Shown here: in pieces, positions 27,235 to 36,938 of the stretch
Position numbering within the stretch: position 1 is the stretch's first letter
How the letters are laid out: each line of letters starts with the position of its first letter
From: Halobacteriovorax marinus
GTDB lineage: Bacteria > Bdellovibrionota > Bacteriovoracia > Bacteriovoracales > Bacteriovoracaceae
Assembly (NCBI GenBank): GCA_002163155.1
Contig: MAAO01000011.1
Coordinates: forward strand, 38,261 to 102,260
Length of the DNA: 64,000 nucleotides
Reading direction: 5' to 3'
Notes under the pieces: model-generated
Told to the model about the DNA's origin: nothing
Seen by the model: only the letters and a program-made list of their open reading frames with translations
The model's database searches: none
Program-made: the position numbers and the translations under genes

Positions 27235-29454
27235 GTGCTCAAATTAGGCAAGAAGAAGAAAACTTTTGCAACCAATCGCTCCTCAGAAATTTCAATAAAA
27301 AGAAGATCTAGCGGTATTGCCGAAATTTGGGCAAACGATGAAATAGATATGGCCTTTGCACAAGCTTATGCCCATTGTACAGATCGATTTCTACAAATGT
27401 TTCTGCTGAGAATTATCGGTAAGGGTCGCTTGTGCGAGCTCTTAAAAGACGACGAAGATAGTCTACAAATTGATATCTTTATGCGGCAAATGAACTTCTA
27501 TGGATCCACTGAAGAAGACCTAGAACGACTACCAAAAGATGTACTCTCCTTTTTCGAATCCTACGCAGATGGAGTTAATAAATATCTTAATGACTATAGT
27601 AAAATTTGGGAGTTTAAACTACTAGGAGTAGACCTCGAACCTTGGAGTCCTAGAGACTCCCTCATGGTAGTTAAAATCATGTCCTACATAGGACTTGCTC
27701 AAACTCAACAAGACGCTGAAAAGCTCATCATTCAACTCATTAGAAATAAACTCGATTTAAATAAAATTAAAGACCTTTTTTCTCCCCACCTAGACGGACT
27801 GTCGCAGGATATTTGTGATCAGTTGGGAGAGCTTACTCATTTCGCCGGCCTCATTCCAGAAGAGGTTAAATTTCATTCCATGATTCCTAAAATCTTGGCC
27901 TCAAATAATTGGATTCTTGCAGGCTCAAAAACTGAATCAGGTAATGTCATTCAATGTAATGATCCTCACCTAGAAATCAATCGATTGCCGGCCATATGGT
28001 ATGAACAAATCGTTCATTACGGAGAGAGAAATATTCAAGGGTTTGGTATGCCCGGGCTTCCTGGCGTCATTATGGGAAGAACTGATCATGTAAGTTATGG
28101 TTTCACCTATGGCTTTATGGACATGATTGATTACTTTATTGAAGATGTCACTTCTGACAAATATTTAAGAGACGAAGAACATCATGCTTTTAAAAAGCGC
28201 AAAGAAATCATAAAGAGAAAGAAAACCACGGACTTTGAATTAAATCTCTTTGAAAATCATTGTGGAACTTTAGAAACCCCCAATGATTCAAGTTCCATTC
28301 TAAAAGACGGAAAGTATCTCAATCGAGCTTGGTCTGCAGATAAACTAGGATCCATAGGTTCTGCAATTGCCATGTATGAAATGCTCTTTTGTGATGATGT
28401 GCCTTCACTTAAAGATGCCCTTTCAAAGATATCTATTTCCTGTAATTGGCTCTTAGGTGATGACAATGGGGATATTGCTTTTCAACAATCAGGACTCTTA
28501 CCAAAAAGAACTCATAGTGGTCTCTACCCATTAGAGGCGAAGCACTCTAAGAATTTATGGAATGGAGTTAGAGATCGATCTGAGCTCATCAGTGCAATCA
28601 ATCCTAAGAGTGGATTCTTAGCATCTGCCAACAATGATCTGCTCGATTACAAAGAGATTGATAAACCTCTCTCAATCAATCTTCCTATGGGGTCTTATCG
28701 ATTTGATAGAATTTGTGATTTACTAAAATCAAAACAGAAACATTCCCTAGAAGATATGAAGACTTTCCAAAGAGATCTCTATAGTTTGCAGGCAGAGAAG
28801 TTCATGCCGCTGCTTACATCAGTCCTAGGTCAGGATACTATAAGTGAAAAGTTAAAGAGCTGGGATCTTCGTTATAATAAAGAGTCTTTTGGTGCCGTGA
28901 TTTTTGAAAACTTTTATCACAATTTATTAAGAGAAGTGTTCGCAAAAGACTTTATAGGAACAGAAGCTTTTCAATATATAGAAAATAGCTCATCCATTCT
29001 CATTGATTTCTACTCTCTCTTTGATCGCATTCTCTTAGGAGACGATAAAAGTCTTTGGTTTAAGAATAAAAATATTGAGACGTGTCTTCGAAATGCCTAT
29101 GAGCAAACTTTAAAATTCTTTTCTGTAAATAAACTTATCACCTGGGGTGAACTAAGAGTTGTTCCATTGAATAATATTCTCTTCGATGGAAATCTTCCAA
29201 GTTTTCTAGGTTTTGACTATGGTCCCATCTCTATTGAAGGATCTAGGGCCACGGTCGTTCAAGGGGCCTTATACGAGGCCCATGGACGCATCTCAACCTT
29301 CTGCCCCTCCATGCGTTTCATCACAGATCTAGGACAGAGAAAGAGCTACACAATGTTAGCTGGAGGCGTAAGTGATCGAAGATTCTCTAAGTATTATACA
29401 AGTGAAATTGCTGGTTTTTTAAAATATGAATACAAGGAAGTTAAATTAGACTGA
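27235..29454 (+). CDS. Penicillin-acylase-family Ntn hydrolase without a visible signal peptide
   Basis: 739 residues from GTG 27235 (AGGA upstream). Residues 36-65 (DMAFAQAYAHCTDRFLQM) match the start of the alpha chain of penicillin/AHL acylases. LASNNWILAG places the probable N-terminal nucleophile at S223, where autocatalytic cleavage would make alpha and beta chains. MPGLPGVIMGRTDHVSYGFT is typical of the beta chain. Most relatives are periplasmic, but this N-terminus (LKLGKKKKTFATNR) is basic and not a signal peptide. Placement after plsC suggests an N-acyl or lipid-amide substrate. The substrate cannot be read from the sequence. Confidence 0.8.
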   Translation: MLKLGKKKKTFATNRSSEISIKRRSSGIAEIWANDEIDMAFAQAYAHCTDRFLQMFLLRIIGKGRLCELLKDDEDSLQIDIFMRQMNFYGSTEEDLERLPKDVLSFFESYADGVNKYLNDYSKIWEFKLLGVDLEPWSPRDSLMVVKIMSYIGLAQTQQDAEKLIIQLIRNKLDLNKIKDLFSPHLDGLSQDICDQLGELTHFAGLIPEEVKFHSMIPKILASNNWILAGSKTESGNVIQCNDPHLEINRLPAIWYEQIVHYGERNIQGFGMPGLPGVIMGRTDHVSYGFTYGFMDMIDYFIEDVTSDKYLRDEEHHAFKKRKEIIKRKKTTDFELNLFENHCGTLETPNDSSSILKDGKYLNRAWSADKLGSIGSAIAMYEMLFCDDVPSLKDALSKISISCNWLLGDDNGDIAFQQSGLLPKRTHSGLYPLEAKHSKNLWNGVRDRSELISAINPKSGFLASANNDLLDYKEIDKPLSINLPMGSYRFDRICDLLKSKQKHSLEDMKTFQRDLYSLQAEKFMPLLTSVLGQDTISEKLKSWDLRYNKESFGAVIFENFYHNLLREVFAKDFIGTEAFQYIENSSSILIDFYSLFDRILLGDDKSLWFKNKNIETCLRNAYEQTLKFFSVNKLITWGELRVVPLNNILFDGNLPSFLGFDYGPISIEGSRATVVQGALYEAHGRISTFCPSMRFITDLGQRKSYTMLAGGVSDRRFSKYYTSEIAGFLKYEYKEVKLD

Positions 29455-29985
29455 GCAATATGTGACATTGCCTGGGCAAATGGCCCTTAGGTCTATGGTA
29501 ATTTCGTATTTCTCTTCCAGATAATCTGCGACTTTATAATCTGCCAGACTAAGCCCCCCAAGAGTTATAACTTGATGACCATCAACATTTTCTAAGTAAC
29601 ACCCGGTAGGATGGGTGTGAATAATTTCATAACTTTTAACATCAAAAGATTTCTTTCTCACAAGAAATTCAAGGTTTCGCATTTCTTCTTCAATTAACGC
29701 AATATTTTTAAATGAATTAAAACTTCCCTTCAAAATTTTTGAATCTAACGAGAGACCTTGCTTTGTATGAACACGAATAATCACATGTTCTCTAAAAACG
29801 AGATAGCGCTTACTTTTTTTAAAGAGAATTTTTTCAAAATCATCAGAAGCTTTTAGTAATTGTGTACTACTGGTACTTCTTTGCACGAGATATGGGCCGT
29901 CGCTTTTTATAAGTGACGTGAATTTTGAAATTTCTTTCAATTTATTAAATTCTAAAATGTTCTTAGTTTTGGCCATTAGATTCAT
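29446..29985 (-). CDS. Hypothetical protein with a possible JAMM-like metal site
   Basis: 179 residues, no signal peptide. The C-terminal half has EIIHTHPTG (H123, H125) and GLSLADYKVADYL (S146, D149), resembling the HxH...SxxD metal site of JAMM/RadC-type proteins. The gap between HxH and SxxD is about 20 residues, longer than the usual near 10, so the match is uncertain. A possible upstream Glu lies in EEEMRN (residues 99-102). The gene converges on the penicillin-acylase gene, overlapping its end by nine bases. Function otherwise unknown. Confidence 0.5.
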   Translation of the reverse strand: MNLMAKTKNILEFNKLKEISKFTSLIKSDGPYLVQRSTSSTQLLKASDDFEKILFKKSKRYLVFREHVIIRVHTKQGLSLDSKILKGSFNSFKNIALIEEEMRNLEFLVRKKSFDVKSYEIIHTHPTGCYLENVDGHQVITLGGLSLADYKVADYLEEKYEITIDLRAICPGNVTYCSV

Positions 29986-30132
29986 GTAAGACTCTTCGTC
30001 AGAATGTTGTATTTTCTAAGTTTGCACTGTCTGTTTTCGGTGTTTTTGAAAATAGTGCCGCTATGGATCTGCGTAACTTATGGAAAAGAAAATCAGTTGG
30101 GATTTTAAGGCCTCTTTGAGTCATAATTAGGT

Positions 30133-31089
30133 ATGTCTACAGCAGAAAAAGCCGAGTCTTTGACTCACCCTTTTCATATTCATCAAGAGTTCTTTGAGAA
30201 CTTCAACTCCATTCACACCAGAAAGAGTTATGAAATAGATATTAAGCACTTTCTAACGTGGCTCTTCACTGAACTCAGCGTCTCCTCTTATAACGATTTA
30301 GAACGTGCCCACATAATTAAGTATAGAAACTGGTTACAAGAAGCTGGTGGAAGAAATGGCAATCCCTGTGCGCCTAAAACAGTCGCCAGAAAACTCGCCT
30401 CACTCTCCAGTTATAGCGACTACTTGGTGGAAAAAAGTTTGCTTGAATTTAATCCCGTAACTTCTGTAAAGAGGCCTAGGCGAGATGTCATCTCCCCTAC
30501 TAATGCCCTCACAGGTAAGCAAGTCACAGAACTCTTACAAACAATTCCTTCGGACACCTCTTCAGGCATACTCCATCGCTCACTACTTATGATGTTTTTC
30601 ACAACGGGACTTAGAAAGAGTGAAATCTTAAATTTAAAATATAAAGACTACCGAGAAATTAATGATTTTCGCGTGATGGAATTCATTGGAAAAGGTGGAA
30701 AAATTGGACAGAAGGTTTTACATCCTCAAAACATAGAAACTCTAACCCTCTATCTTGAACATATGAAAACTCTTGGGCGAGAGCACGAAAGAGAAGATTG
30801 GTTATTTCAACCCTCTCACAATCCCACTAATCCTAAAGAACTAAACAAACCTCTTAACCCAAAAACGATCAATGAGATCATTGATTATTATGGAAAGAAA
30901 ATAGGCCTAAATTTTAAAATATCTCCCCACTCTGCAAGGGCGACCTTTATAGGAGAACTACTAGAGCTTGGTGTGGATATTTACTCAGTGGCGCGCGAAG
31001 TGAATCACTCTTCAGTCAAAACAACACAAGAATACGATAAGCGTAGAAAGAAATTGAGCGACAGCCCAGTATTTAAATTAAAATTCTAG
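30133..31089 (+). CDS. Tyrosine recombinase, Xer-like
   Basis: 318 residues. The N-terminal domain (about 15-110) resembles Xer core-binding domains (HTRKSYEIDIKHFLTWL). Catalytic residues by eye: R161 (TTGLRKSEIL), K187 (GKGGK), H266 and R269 (SPHSARATF), H292 (NHSS) and Y301 (TTQEYDK). Size and layout fit XerC/XerD, but no dif site or partner was identified. The last four bases overlap the converging response-regulator gene. Confidence 0.85.
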   Translation: MSTAEKAESLTHPFHIHQEFFENFNSIHTRKSYEIDIKHFLTWLFTELSVSSYNDLERAHIIKYRNWLQEAGGRNGNPCAPKTVARKLASLSSYSDYLVEKSLLEFNPVTSVKRPRRDVISPTNALTGKQVTELLQTIPSDTSSGILHRSLLMMFFTTGLRKSEILNLKYKDYREINDFRVMEFIGKGGKIGQKVLHPQNIETLTLYLEHMKTLGREHEREDWLFQPSHNPTNPKELNKPLNPKTINEIIDYYGKKIGLNFKISPHSARATFIGELLELGVDIYSVAREVNHSSVKTTQEYDKRRKKLSDSPVFKLKF

Positions 31090-31505
31090 GCGGCTTTTAT
31101 TTTCAACTCTCCAAAATGACCTTCCAAAAGAGCTAGAAAATGTTCCCTATCTATGGGCTTAGGAATAATTTTCTCAAACCCCAGAGTCATCAATTTAATT
31201 TTATCAGATTCATTTAAGACTTCCGCAGTTAAGAGAAAGACTGAAGTCGATTGAAAAATAAGACTTTCACTAAATTTAATAATCAATTGATGCCCATCAA
31301 GTCCGGGCATATTATAATCAAGCACCACTAATTTTGGCCTGTCGGCTAAAATTTTCGGTAAGGCCTCAATAGAATCGTCATAGAAGTGCACAGTCAGATC
31401 GAACTCACTCAACATTCCTAAAAGAATTTTTCCTATAATTGGATCATCGTCTACAATGACTAAATCAATACCTTGTTCCATCATGGGCCATTCCTTATCT
31501 AACAT
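31086..31505 (-). CDS. Single-domain response regulator (CheY-like receiver)
   Basis: 139 residues, a lone receiver domain. LVIVDDDP provides the acidic pocket, VVLDYNMPG gives the phospho-acceptor D63, LLTAE carries the conserved Thr, and IIPKPID has the conserved Lys and Pro. There is no output domain, so it probably acts by protein contact or in a phosphorelay. No cognate kinase is adjacent. The nearest is the PAS kinase at 36939. AAGGA precedes the start. Confidence 0.88.
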   Translation of the reverse strand: MLDKEWPMMEQGIDLVIVDDDPIIGKILLGMLSEFDLTVHFYDDSIEALPKILADRPKLVVLDYNMPGLDGHQLIIKFSESLIFQSTSVFLLTAEVLNESDKIKLMTLGFEKIIPKPIDREHFLALLEGHFGELKIKAA

Positions 31506-31733
31506 TTATTATTCCTTAATCATTTCGGTACAGCAAATAACTTATTAAGCATTAAGAGATAAATTAAGATTAGAAAAAGGTCAAAGTGTCTCCAGTGATA
31601 ACAAAGTGACACCGTCAATTTAGAGAATTGGTTTCTTTTTGATCCCAAACCCACAATAAAACTTGGCATCAACCTTGCTTTGTAGAAAATATACCGCGCG
31701 AGAAAAGGAATTTATCACTAGAGGGAGAAAACA

Positions 31734-32858
31734 ATGAGAAAAATCTTATTACCATGTGCTATCGCCACTAATTTATTACTGTCACCGAACATTTTTGCTG
31801 CCGAACAAAAACGTTTTGATTTTAACTACCATCAACCTAGTCAGCCACAACAAAGAGAACGACTTGTTCAACATGTAAATGATGATGTCTACGGTGAAAA
31901 AGTTTTTAAAATAAAGAAAATGTTTAACCTTGGAAGTATGCAGCACAAACATAAGAAGTTAGTAAAACTCATCGTCTTTGCAGATGCCTATGGACCGAGG
32001 GCGAAGACCCGTATGATCATTAACAAGAGGCCTAGTGGCCAAGTCGTACATATGGATCAATTTGAAAGCAAATTTGTTTTTAAAATCCCTGAACATCAAT
32101 CTTCATTAGATGGGGAATTAAGATCTCTGCAGCTTGAAATGCGCGGACGAATCTATGTGCAAAAGATAGTGGCCGTTTTAAAAGAAGAGTCACGAATTCA
32201 AACAATTACTGAAGATATGTGGGAGACATACCAAGGACAAAATACTATTGCCGTTAAAAGAGTCTTAAAATTAAGACAACACCAAGGGAAGAAATTGGCC
32301 TTCATTGAAATCGAAGGAGACAGTGCCAGAGGAGGCGGAAAGGCCCAATTACATATTGATGGATACCCAGTAGGTCCCTCGCAAACATTAGCGAAGTTTG
32401 GTAGTACTCTTAGATTTAAAGTACCGGCCCATGTTGCTGCTTTAGGAGAAGGTATTGGAAGTGTACAGATTAAGCTCAAAGGAAATATCTATATTGAATC
32501 TATAAGCGCTGGTTTAAAAGATTCTAGGCGCGGTGGACATCAACAACCCAGAAGTCACAGTGAAGTCGTTGATATGGACCTCTCAGGTAACCAAACAGTT
32601 CTTCTAAGTGACTTAGTCTCTCAGTTAACTCCAAGACAATTGAGACGTCCGCTTAAATCAGTTTCAATTACTGTTAGCTCCAAGAGAAATAGAGGAAAGG
32701 CTAAACTTTGTGTAAGTGGCGTTTGTTCTCAGGTAGAAGATCTCTCAACTATGTCGACAGTGATCACTGAGCAAAGCTTTGGACAAGCTTTAGAAGACTT
32801 TACATTACAGACAAGAGGAAAAGTTACAGTAGAGAAAATCAAGTTCATCTTTCAATAG
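31734..32858 (+). CDS. Secreted protein of three diverged beta-rich repeats
   Basis: 374 residues with a signal peptide (ILLPCAIATNLLLSPNIFA). Three segments of about 95-110 residues repeat a pattern ending in RSLQLEMRGRIYVQKIVAVL, GSVQIKLKGNIYIESISAGL and EDFTLQTRGKVTVEKIKFIF. Each begins with a strand like KKLVKLIVFAD, KKLAFIEIEGD or LKSVSITVSS. The pattern suggests three beta-sandwich modules, of the sort that bind glycans or other surfaces. No catalytic motif. A strong ribosome-binding site (AGGGAG) precedes it. Probably exported. Confidence 0.65.
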   Translation: MRKILLPCAIATNLLLSPNIFAAEQKRFDFNYHQPSQPQQRERLVQHVNDDVYGEKVFKIKKMFNLGSMQHKHKKLVKLIVFADAYGPRAKTRMIINKRPSGQVVHMDQFESKFVFKIPEHQSSLDGELRSLQLEMRGRIYVQKIVAVLKEESRIQTITEDMWETYQGQNTIAVKRVLKLRQHQGKKLAFIEIEGDSARGGGKAQLHIDGYPVGPSQTLAKFGSTLRFKVPAHVAALGEGIGSVQIKLKGNIYIESISAGLKDSRRGGHQQPRSHSEVVDMDLSGNQTVLLSDLVSQLTPRQLRRPLKSVSITVSSKRNRGKAKLCVSGVCSQVEDLSTMSTVITEQSFGQALEDFTLQTRGKVTVEKIKFIFQ

Positions 32859-32893
32859 AAGTATAAATCTTAGAAACCCATTAATTTAGCAGA

Positions 32894-32917
32894 AAAGGGC
32901 CTCAATCGAGGTCCTTT
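32894..32917 (+). terminator. Stem-loop terminator after the three-repeat protein gene
   Basis: AAAGGGCCTC pairs with GAGGTCCTTT (one G-U pair) around a 4-nt loop. It lies 36 bases after the stop. The T run after the stem is short. Confidence 0.7.
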
Positions 32918-33061
32918 CAATAATTAGCAATCCTATATAATGACAACAAAACAGGGCAAAACCACTACATGTAGTGTCTACGCATCGTGGCAATCCATAA
33001 AATTCATGTAAAACACAACGTGTTAAAAAGTGGTGTAAGAAACTTTTAGAAAAAAACTTTC

Positions 33062-33130
33062 GATGCTGCAGGGGGTTTGACAAGGCCCGATGGCAGCATC
33101 AGCAATGGGGGAATGCATTCGTCTAGTGCT
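33062..33130. ncRNA. Candidate structured RNA or stem-loop element, family unknown
   Basis: A G/C-rich island in AT-rich surroundings. GATGCTGC (33062-33069) pairs perfectly with GCAGCATC (33093-33100), enclosing a 23-nt loop with a GGG and a CCC that could also pair. AGCA at 33101-33104 could pair with TGCT at 33127-33130, just before a run of seven T on the plus strand. On the minus strand another T run follows the main stem. It does not match any riboswitch or tmRNA/SRP/6S signature I know. Confidence 0.3.
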
Positions 33131-33353
33131 TTTTTTATATATTTATAGTTAATTGCCACAATTTATGACTAAAAACGGCTTGTAAATTTGAGAGGAATTG
33201 ATAACATTTTAATAGAGACAAACAAAATAACAAAATCTTAGAGACACACACAATCCCTTTGATAGCGGTATTCTAGCACATTTTTTTTACTCGTAAGTAA
33301 TATTACGACAGGAAAATGTACGCTTTTAACACTGTTTAGTTTCACATTTAAAA

Positions 33354-33369
33354 ACACTATATATAGTAC
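33354..33369. promoter_or_regulatory. NrdR box upstream of nrdBA
   Basis: ACACTATATATAGTAC matches the NrdR-box consensus (acaCwATATaTwGtgt) at all but the last positions. NrdR represses ribonucleotide reductase operons when dATP is high. It lies 63 bases upstream of the nrdB start. NrdR boxes usually come in pairs; a weaker similarity at 33381-33396 is 27 bases away centre to centre, not the usual near 31, so the partner is uncertain. Confidence 0.65.
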
Positions 33370-33431
33370 CCGTTAATAGCGGACTATAAATATATGACTT
33401 GTATTACACACGCACAATTTAAGGAGTTATT

Positions 33432-34400
33432 GTGGATCCTATTCTCGCACCAAACGAAAACCGTTTCGTATTATTCCCAATCAAGTACCAATCAGTATTT
33501 GAGATGTACAAGAATCACATGGCCGTCTTCTGGACAGCTGAAGAGATTGATCTCGTACCTGATATCGTTGACTGGGAAAAACTTAACGATGACGAACAAC
33601 ATTTCATTAAACACATTTTGGCCTTCTTTGCGGCCAGTGATGGAATTGTTAATGAAAACTTAGCTCAACGTTTCTACAACGATGTACAAATCCCAGAAGC
33701 TAGATGTTTCTACGGTTTCCAAATCGCAATGGAAAATGTTCATTCTGAAACGTACTCGCTTCTCATTGATACTTACGTAAAAGACCCTACAGAAAAAGAT
33801 CAACTCTTTAATGCTGTAACTAACTTCCCATGCGTTTCTAAAAAAGCAGCTTGGGCCATGAAGTGGATGCAATCTAAGAGATCATTTGGTGAAAGACTTG
33901 TTGCTTTTGCTGCCATTGAAGGGATTTTCTTCTCTGGATCTTTCTGTTCAATTTACTGGTTAAAGAAAAGAGGATTAATGCCAGGTCTTTGTACTTCTAA
34001 TGAATTCATTAGTCGTGACGAAGGACTTCACTGTGAATTTGCTTGTCTTCTTCACGACCTTCTTTCTGACGAAGAAAAAATTAATAAAGAAACAATCACT
34101 CAGATCATTACTGAAGCTGTAGAGATTGAAAAAGAATTCATTACAGAAGCTATTCCTGTTTCACTTATTGGGATGAATGCAGACCTAATGTCTAAATACA
34201 TCGAATTCGTTGCAGACTTCTGGCTCTCAAGACTTGGTGCCGATAAAGTTTACAACACAGAAAATCCTTTTGACTGGATGGAGCTTATTTCTCTTGAAGG
34301 GAAGACGAACTTTTTTGAAAAAAGAGTTTCTGAGTACCAAAAATCAGGTGTACTTGGAGATAGAACACAAAACACATTCACACTAGACGCGGAGTTTTAA
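33432..34400 (+). CDS. nrdB: Class Ia ribonucleotide reductase, beta (radical) subunit
   Basis: 322 residues from GTG 33432 with AAGGAG upstream. Di-iron ligands fit D70 (AASDG), E101 and H104 ([10 protein letters not shown]) plus later Glu and His residues, and Y108 is the radical tyrosine at the conserved spacing. The beta subunit generates and stores the tyrosyl radical for aerobic deoxyribonucleotide synthesis. The gene order nrdB-nrdA with a two-base gap is the reverse of E. coli. Likely controlled by the NrdR box just upstream. Confidence 0.95.
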   Translation: MDPILAPNENRFVLFPIKYQSVFEMYKNHMAVFWTAEEIDLVPDIVDWEKLNDDEQHFIKHILAFFAASDGIVNENLAQRFYNDVQIPEARCFYGFQIAMENVHSETYSLLIDTYVKDPTEKDQLFNAVTNFPCVSKKAAWAMKWMQSKRSFGERLVAFAAIEGIFFSGSFCSIYWLKKRGLMPGLCTSNEFISRDEGLHCEFACLLHDLLSDEEKINKETITQIITEAVEIEKEFITEAIPVSLIGMNADLMSKYIEFVADFWLSRLGADKVYNTENPFDWMELISLEGKTNFFEKRVSEYQKSGVLGDRTQNTFTLDAEF

Positions 34401-34402
34401 TA

Positions 34403-36766
34403 ATGTATGTCATCACAAGAAGTGGCGAACGAGAGCCGATTAAATTCGATAAAATCACGGAAAGAATTGAAACCTTAACTTTTGATCTTGATAGGACAAA
34501 TATAGATGCTTCACTTATTACAAGTAAAGTTATCGAAGGGATCTTCGACGGGATTTCTACAAAAGAGCTAGATCAACTTGCAGCTGAAACTGCAGCTTAT
34601 TTAACTCCTCAACATCCAGACTATTCAGCCCTTGCGGGAAGAATTGCAGTATCTAACCTTCATAAAGAAACAAGAGGCTGCTTTTCTGAAAATATTAAGT
34701 CTATGTTTAATCATGTAAGTTCATCTACTGGCCTTCAGTCTTCTTTAGTTTCGAAAGAACTTTACGAAACTGTTATGGCCAACGCTGAATTACTTGATAA
34801 AGCGCTAGACGATAAGAGAGATTTTAACTACGACTATTTTGGATTTAAAACTCTAGAGAGATCTTACCTTTTAAAAATGGAAGGGACGATTGTTGAAAGA
34901 CCAGGTCAAATGCTCATGAGAGTTTCTGTGGGAATCCACATGAACGACATGAAAGCGGCGATTGAAACTTACAACCTTATGAGTGAAAAATACTTTACTC
35001 ATGCCTCTCCTACGCTATTTAATGCTGGTACAGATAAGCCACAACTATCAAGTTGTTTCTTACTGGCCATGAAAGACGATAGTATTGAAGGAATTTACGA
35101 TACACTTAAGCAAACTGCACTTATTTCTCAGTCTGCTGGTGGAATTGGTCTTTCAATTCACAATATTAGAGCAAAAGGTTCTCTTATCAAGGGAACTAAC
35201 GGAACTTCCAACGGAATCGTTCCTATGCTTAAAGTGTTTAACGACACTGCTAGATATGTCGATCAAGGTGGTGGAAAGAGAAAAGGTGCATTTGCCATCT
35301 ATCTTGAGCCATGGCATGCGGATATCTTCGATTTCTTAGAAATGAAGAAGAACGTAGGTAAAGATGAAAATAGAGCGAGAGATTTATTCTACGCCCTATG
35401 GATTTGTGATTTATTCATGAAGCGTGTTGAAGCTGATGGAATGTGGTCACTATTCTGCCCACACGAATGTCCAGGAATGGCCGAAACTTATGGTGCGGAA
35501 TTTGAAGCTCTTTATACTTCATACGAGAAAGCAGGAAAAGCAAAGAAAGTTGTAAGAGCACAAGACCTTTGGTTTGCAATTTTAGAATCGCAAATTGAAA
35601 CTGGTTCTCCTTACATGCTCTACAAAGATTCTATTAACGAGAAATCAAACCAAAAGAATCTTGGTACGATTAAGTCTTCTAATCTTTGTACAGAAATTAT
35701 GGAATACACATCTCCTGATGAAGTTGCTGTTTGTAACCTAGCTTCTGTTGCATTAAACATGTTCGCTGATGAAGAGACGAGAACTTACGATCACAAGAAA
35801 CTCTATGACGTTGTTTATAGAGCGACTTTAAATCTAAACAGAATTATCGATATCAATTTTTACCCAGTGATAGAAGCTAAGAACTCAAATATGAGACATA
35901 GACCAATTGGTCTTGGTGTTCAGGGTCTTGCGGATACATTCTTTAAGATGAGATTAGATTTTGAAAGTAAAGATGCACTTGAGCTTAATAACCAAATTTT
36001 TGAAACTATCTACTTTGCGGCCCTTACAGCTTCTAAGGATTTATCAAAATTACATGGTCCATATGAAACTTATGAAGGATCACCAATTTCTCAAGGACAA
36101 TTTCAATTTGACCTGTGGGGAGTTAAACCTACAGCTAAGAACTGGGACTGGGCACAACTAAGAAAAGATGTGGCAGAGCATGGAGTAAGAAACTCTCTTC
36201 TTGTGGCACCAATGCCTACAGCATCTACTTCTCAAATTCTTGGAAACAATGAATGTTTTGAGCCTATCACTTCTAATATTTATGTTAGACGTGTTCTCTC
36301 AGGAGAATTCGCAGTAGTTAACAAATTCCTAGTTCGCGACTTAATTAGTGCTGATCTTTGGAATGATAAAATGAAGAACGAAATTATTGCCAATAACGGA
36401 TCTATTCAATCAATTGATAGAATTCCTGAAGTGTTGAAAGGTCTCTACAAAACTGTATGGGAAATTAAGCAAAAAACCGTTATCGATATGTCTCAAGGAC
36501 GTGCTCCTTATATCGATCAAGGACAATCGCTTAATGTTCACATGGAAGAGCCTAACTTTGGGAAATTAAGTTCTATGCACTTCTATGCTTGGAAAGCAGG
36601 TCTTAAAACGGGTATGTACTACCTAAGAACAAGAGCAGCTGTAAATGCCGTTCAGTTCACAGTAAAGACGGAATCTCCAAAAGCAGTAGAGAATAGAGAA
36701 GAAGCAGAAGCAGCGATGGTTTGTTCAATAGAGAACCCAGATGATTGCGTAATGTGCGGATCGTAA
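34403..36766 (+). CDS. nrdA: Class Ia ribonucleotide reductase, alpha (catalytic) subunit
   Basis: 787 residues. An N-terminal ATP-cone (about 1-95, [20 protein letters not shown]) is the allosteric activity site. The catalytic barrel includes [29 protein letters not shown] and the [18 protein letters not shown] loop. The tail ends DDCVMCGS, whose Cys pair relays electrons from thioredoxin or glutaredoxin. It reduces ribonucleoside diphosphates with NrdB. GGAG precedes the ATG, and a strong terminator follows. Confidence 0.96.
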   Translation: MYVITRSGEREPIKFDKITERIETLTFDLDRTNIDASLITSKVIEGIFDGISTKELDQLAAETAAYLTPQHPDYSALAGRIAVSNLHKETRGCFSENIKSMFNHVSSSTGLQSSLVSKELYETVMANAELLDKALDDKRDFNYDYFGFKTLERSYLLKMEGTIVERPGQMLMRVSVGIHMNDMKAAIETYNLMSEKYFTHASPTLFNAGTDKPQLSSCFLLAMKDDSIEGIYDTLKQTALISQSAGGIGLSIHNIRAKGSLIKGTNGTSNGIVPMLKVFNDTARYVDQGGGKRKGAFAIYLEPWHADIFDFLEMKKNVGKDENRARDLFYALWICDLFMKRVEADGMWSLFCPHECPGMAETYGAEFEALYTSYEKAGKAKKVVRAQDLWFAILESQIETGSPYMLYKDSINEKSNQKNLGTIKSSNLCTEIMEYTSPDEVAVCNLASVALNMFADEETRTYDHKKLYDVVYRATLNLNRIIDINFYPVIEAKNSNMRHRPIGLGVQGLADTFFKMRLDFESKDALELNNQIFETIYFAALTASKDLSKLHGPYETYEGSPISQGQFQFDLWGVKPTAKNWDWAQLRKDVAEHGVRNSLLVAPMPTASTSQILGNNECFEPITSNIYVRRVLSGEFAVVNKFLVRDLISADLWNDKMKNEIIANNGSIQSIDRIPEVLKGLYKTVWEIKQKTVIDMSQGRAPYIDQGQSLNVHMEEPNFGKLSSMHFYAWKAGLKTGMYYLRTRAAVNAVQFTVKTESPKAVENREEAEAAMVCSIENPDDCVMCGS

Positions 36767-36821
36767 GATTCAAAAGTAAATTTCAATCGGTGTGCGAACC
36801 GAAAGAATAGGATACAAGTCT

Positions 36822-36850
36822 AAGGCCCAGCAATTGCTGGGCCTTTTTTA
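36822..36850 (+). terminator. Rho-independent terminator of nrdBA
   Basis: GGCCCAGC pairs with GCTGGGCC around AATT and is followed by six to seven T residues, about 55 bases after the nrdA stop. It lies inside the long frame that begins at 36792, which argues that the kinase gene starts later. Confidence 0.92.
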
Positions 36851-36938
36851 TTATAAAGAAATCAATAAGAAAATATCAATTAAAGTCAAAATCCCTTTCT
36901 CCCCTAAAGAAAATATCACAAGTTGTCGAAAAAAAATC

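Larger units (their letters stand above)
32918..33431. other. Long leader/intergenic region before the nrd operon
   Basis: No gene is supported. It contains a locally GC-rich structured island (33062-33130) and an NrdR-like box (33354-33369), listed separately. The promoter of nrdBA should lie in the last 100 bases. Confidence 0.6.

Noticed and set aside
23433..31089. A prophage or genomic island bounded by the two recombinase genes
   Set aside because: The genes between are housekeeping or secreted types (plsC, acylase), with no phage structural genes, tRNA target or flanking repeats seen.
33062..33130. Cobalamin riboswitch or other known riboswitch before ribonucleotide reductase
   Set aside because: No B12-box or other known consensus is seen, and the reductase is the B12-independent class Ia type.
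36792..36938. 49-codon N-terminal extension of the PAS kinase frame
   Set aside because: It runs through the strong nrd terminator hairpin and low-complexity sequence; the ATG at 36939 leads straight into the PAS domain.
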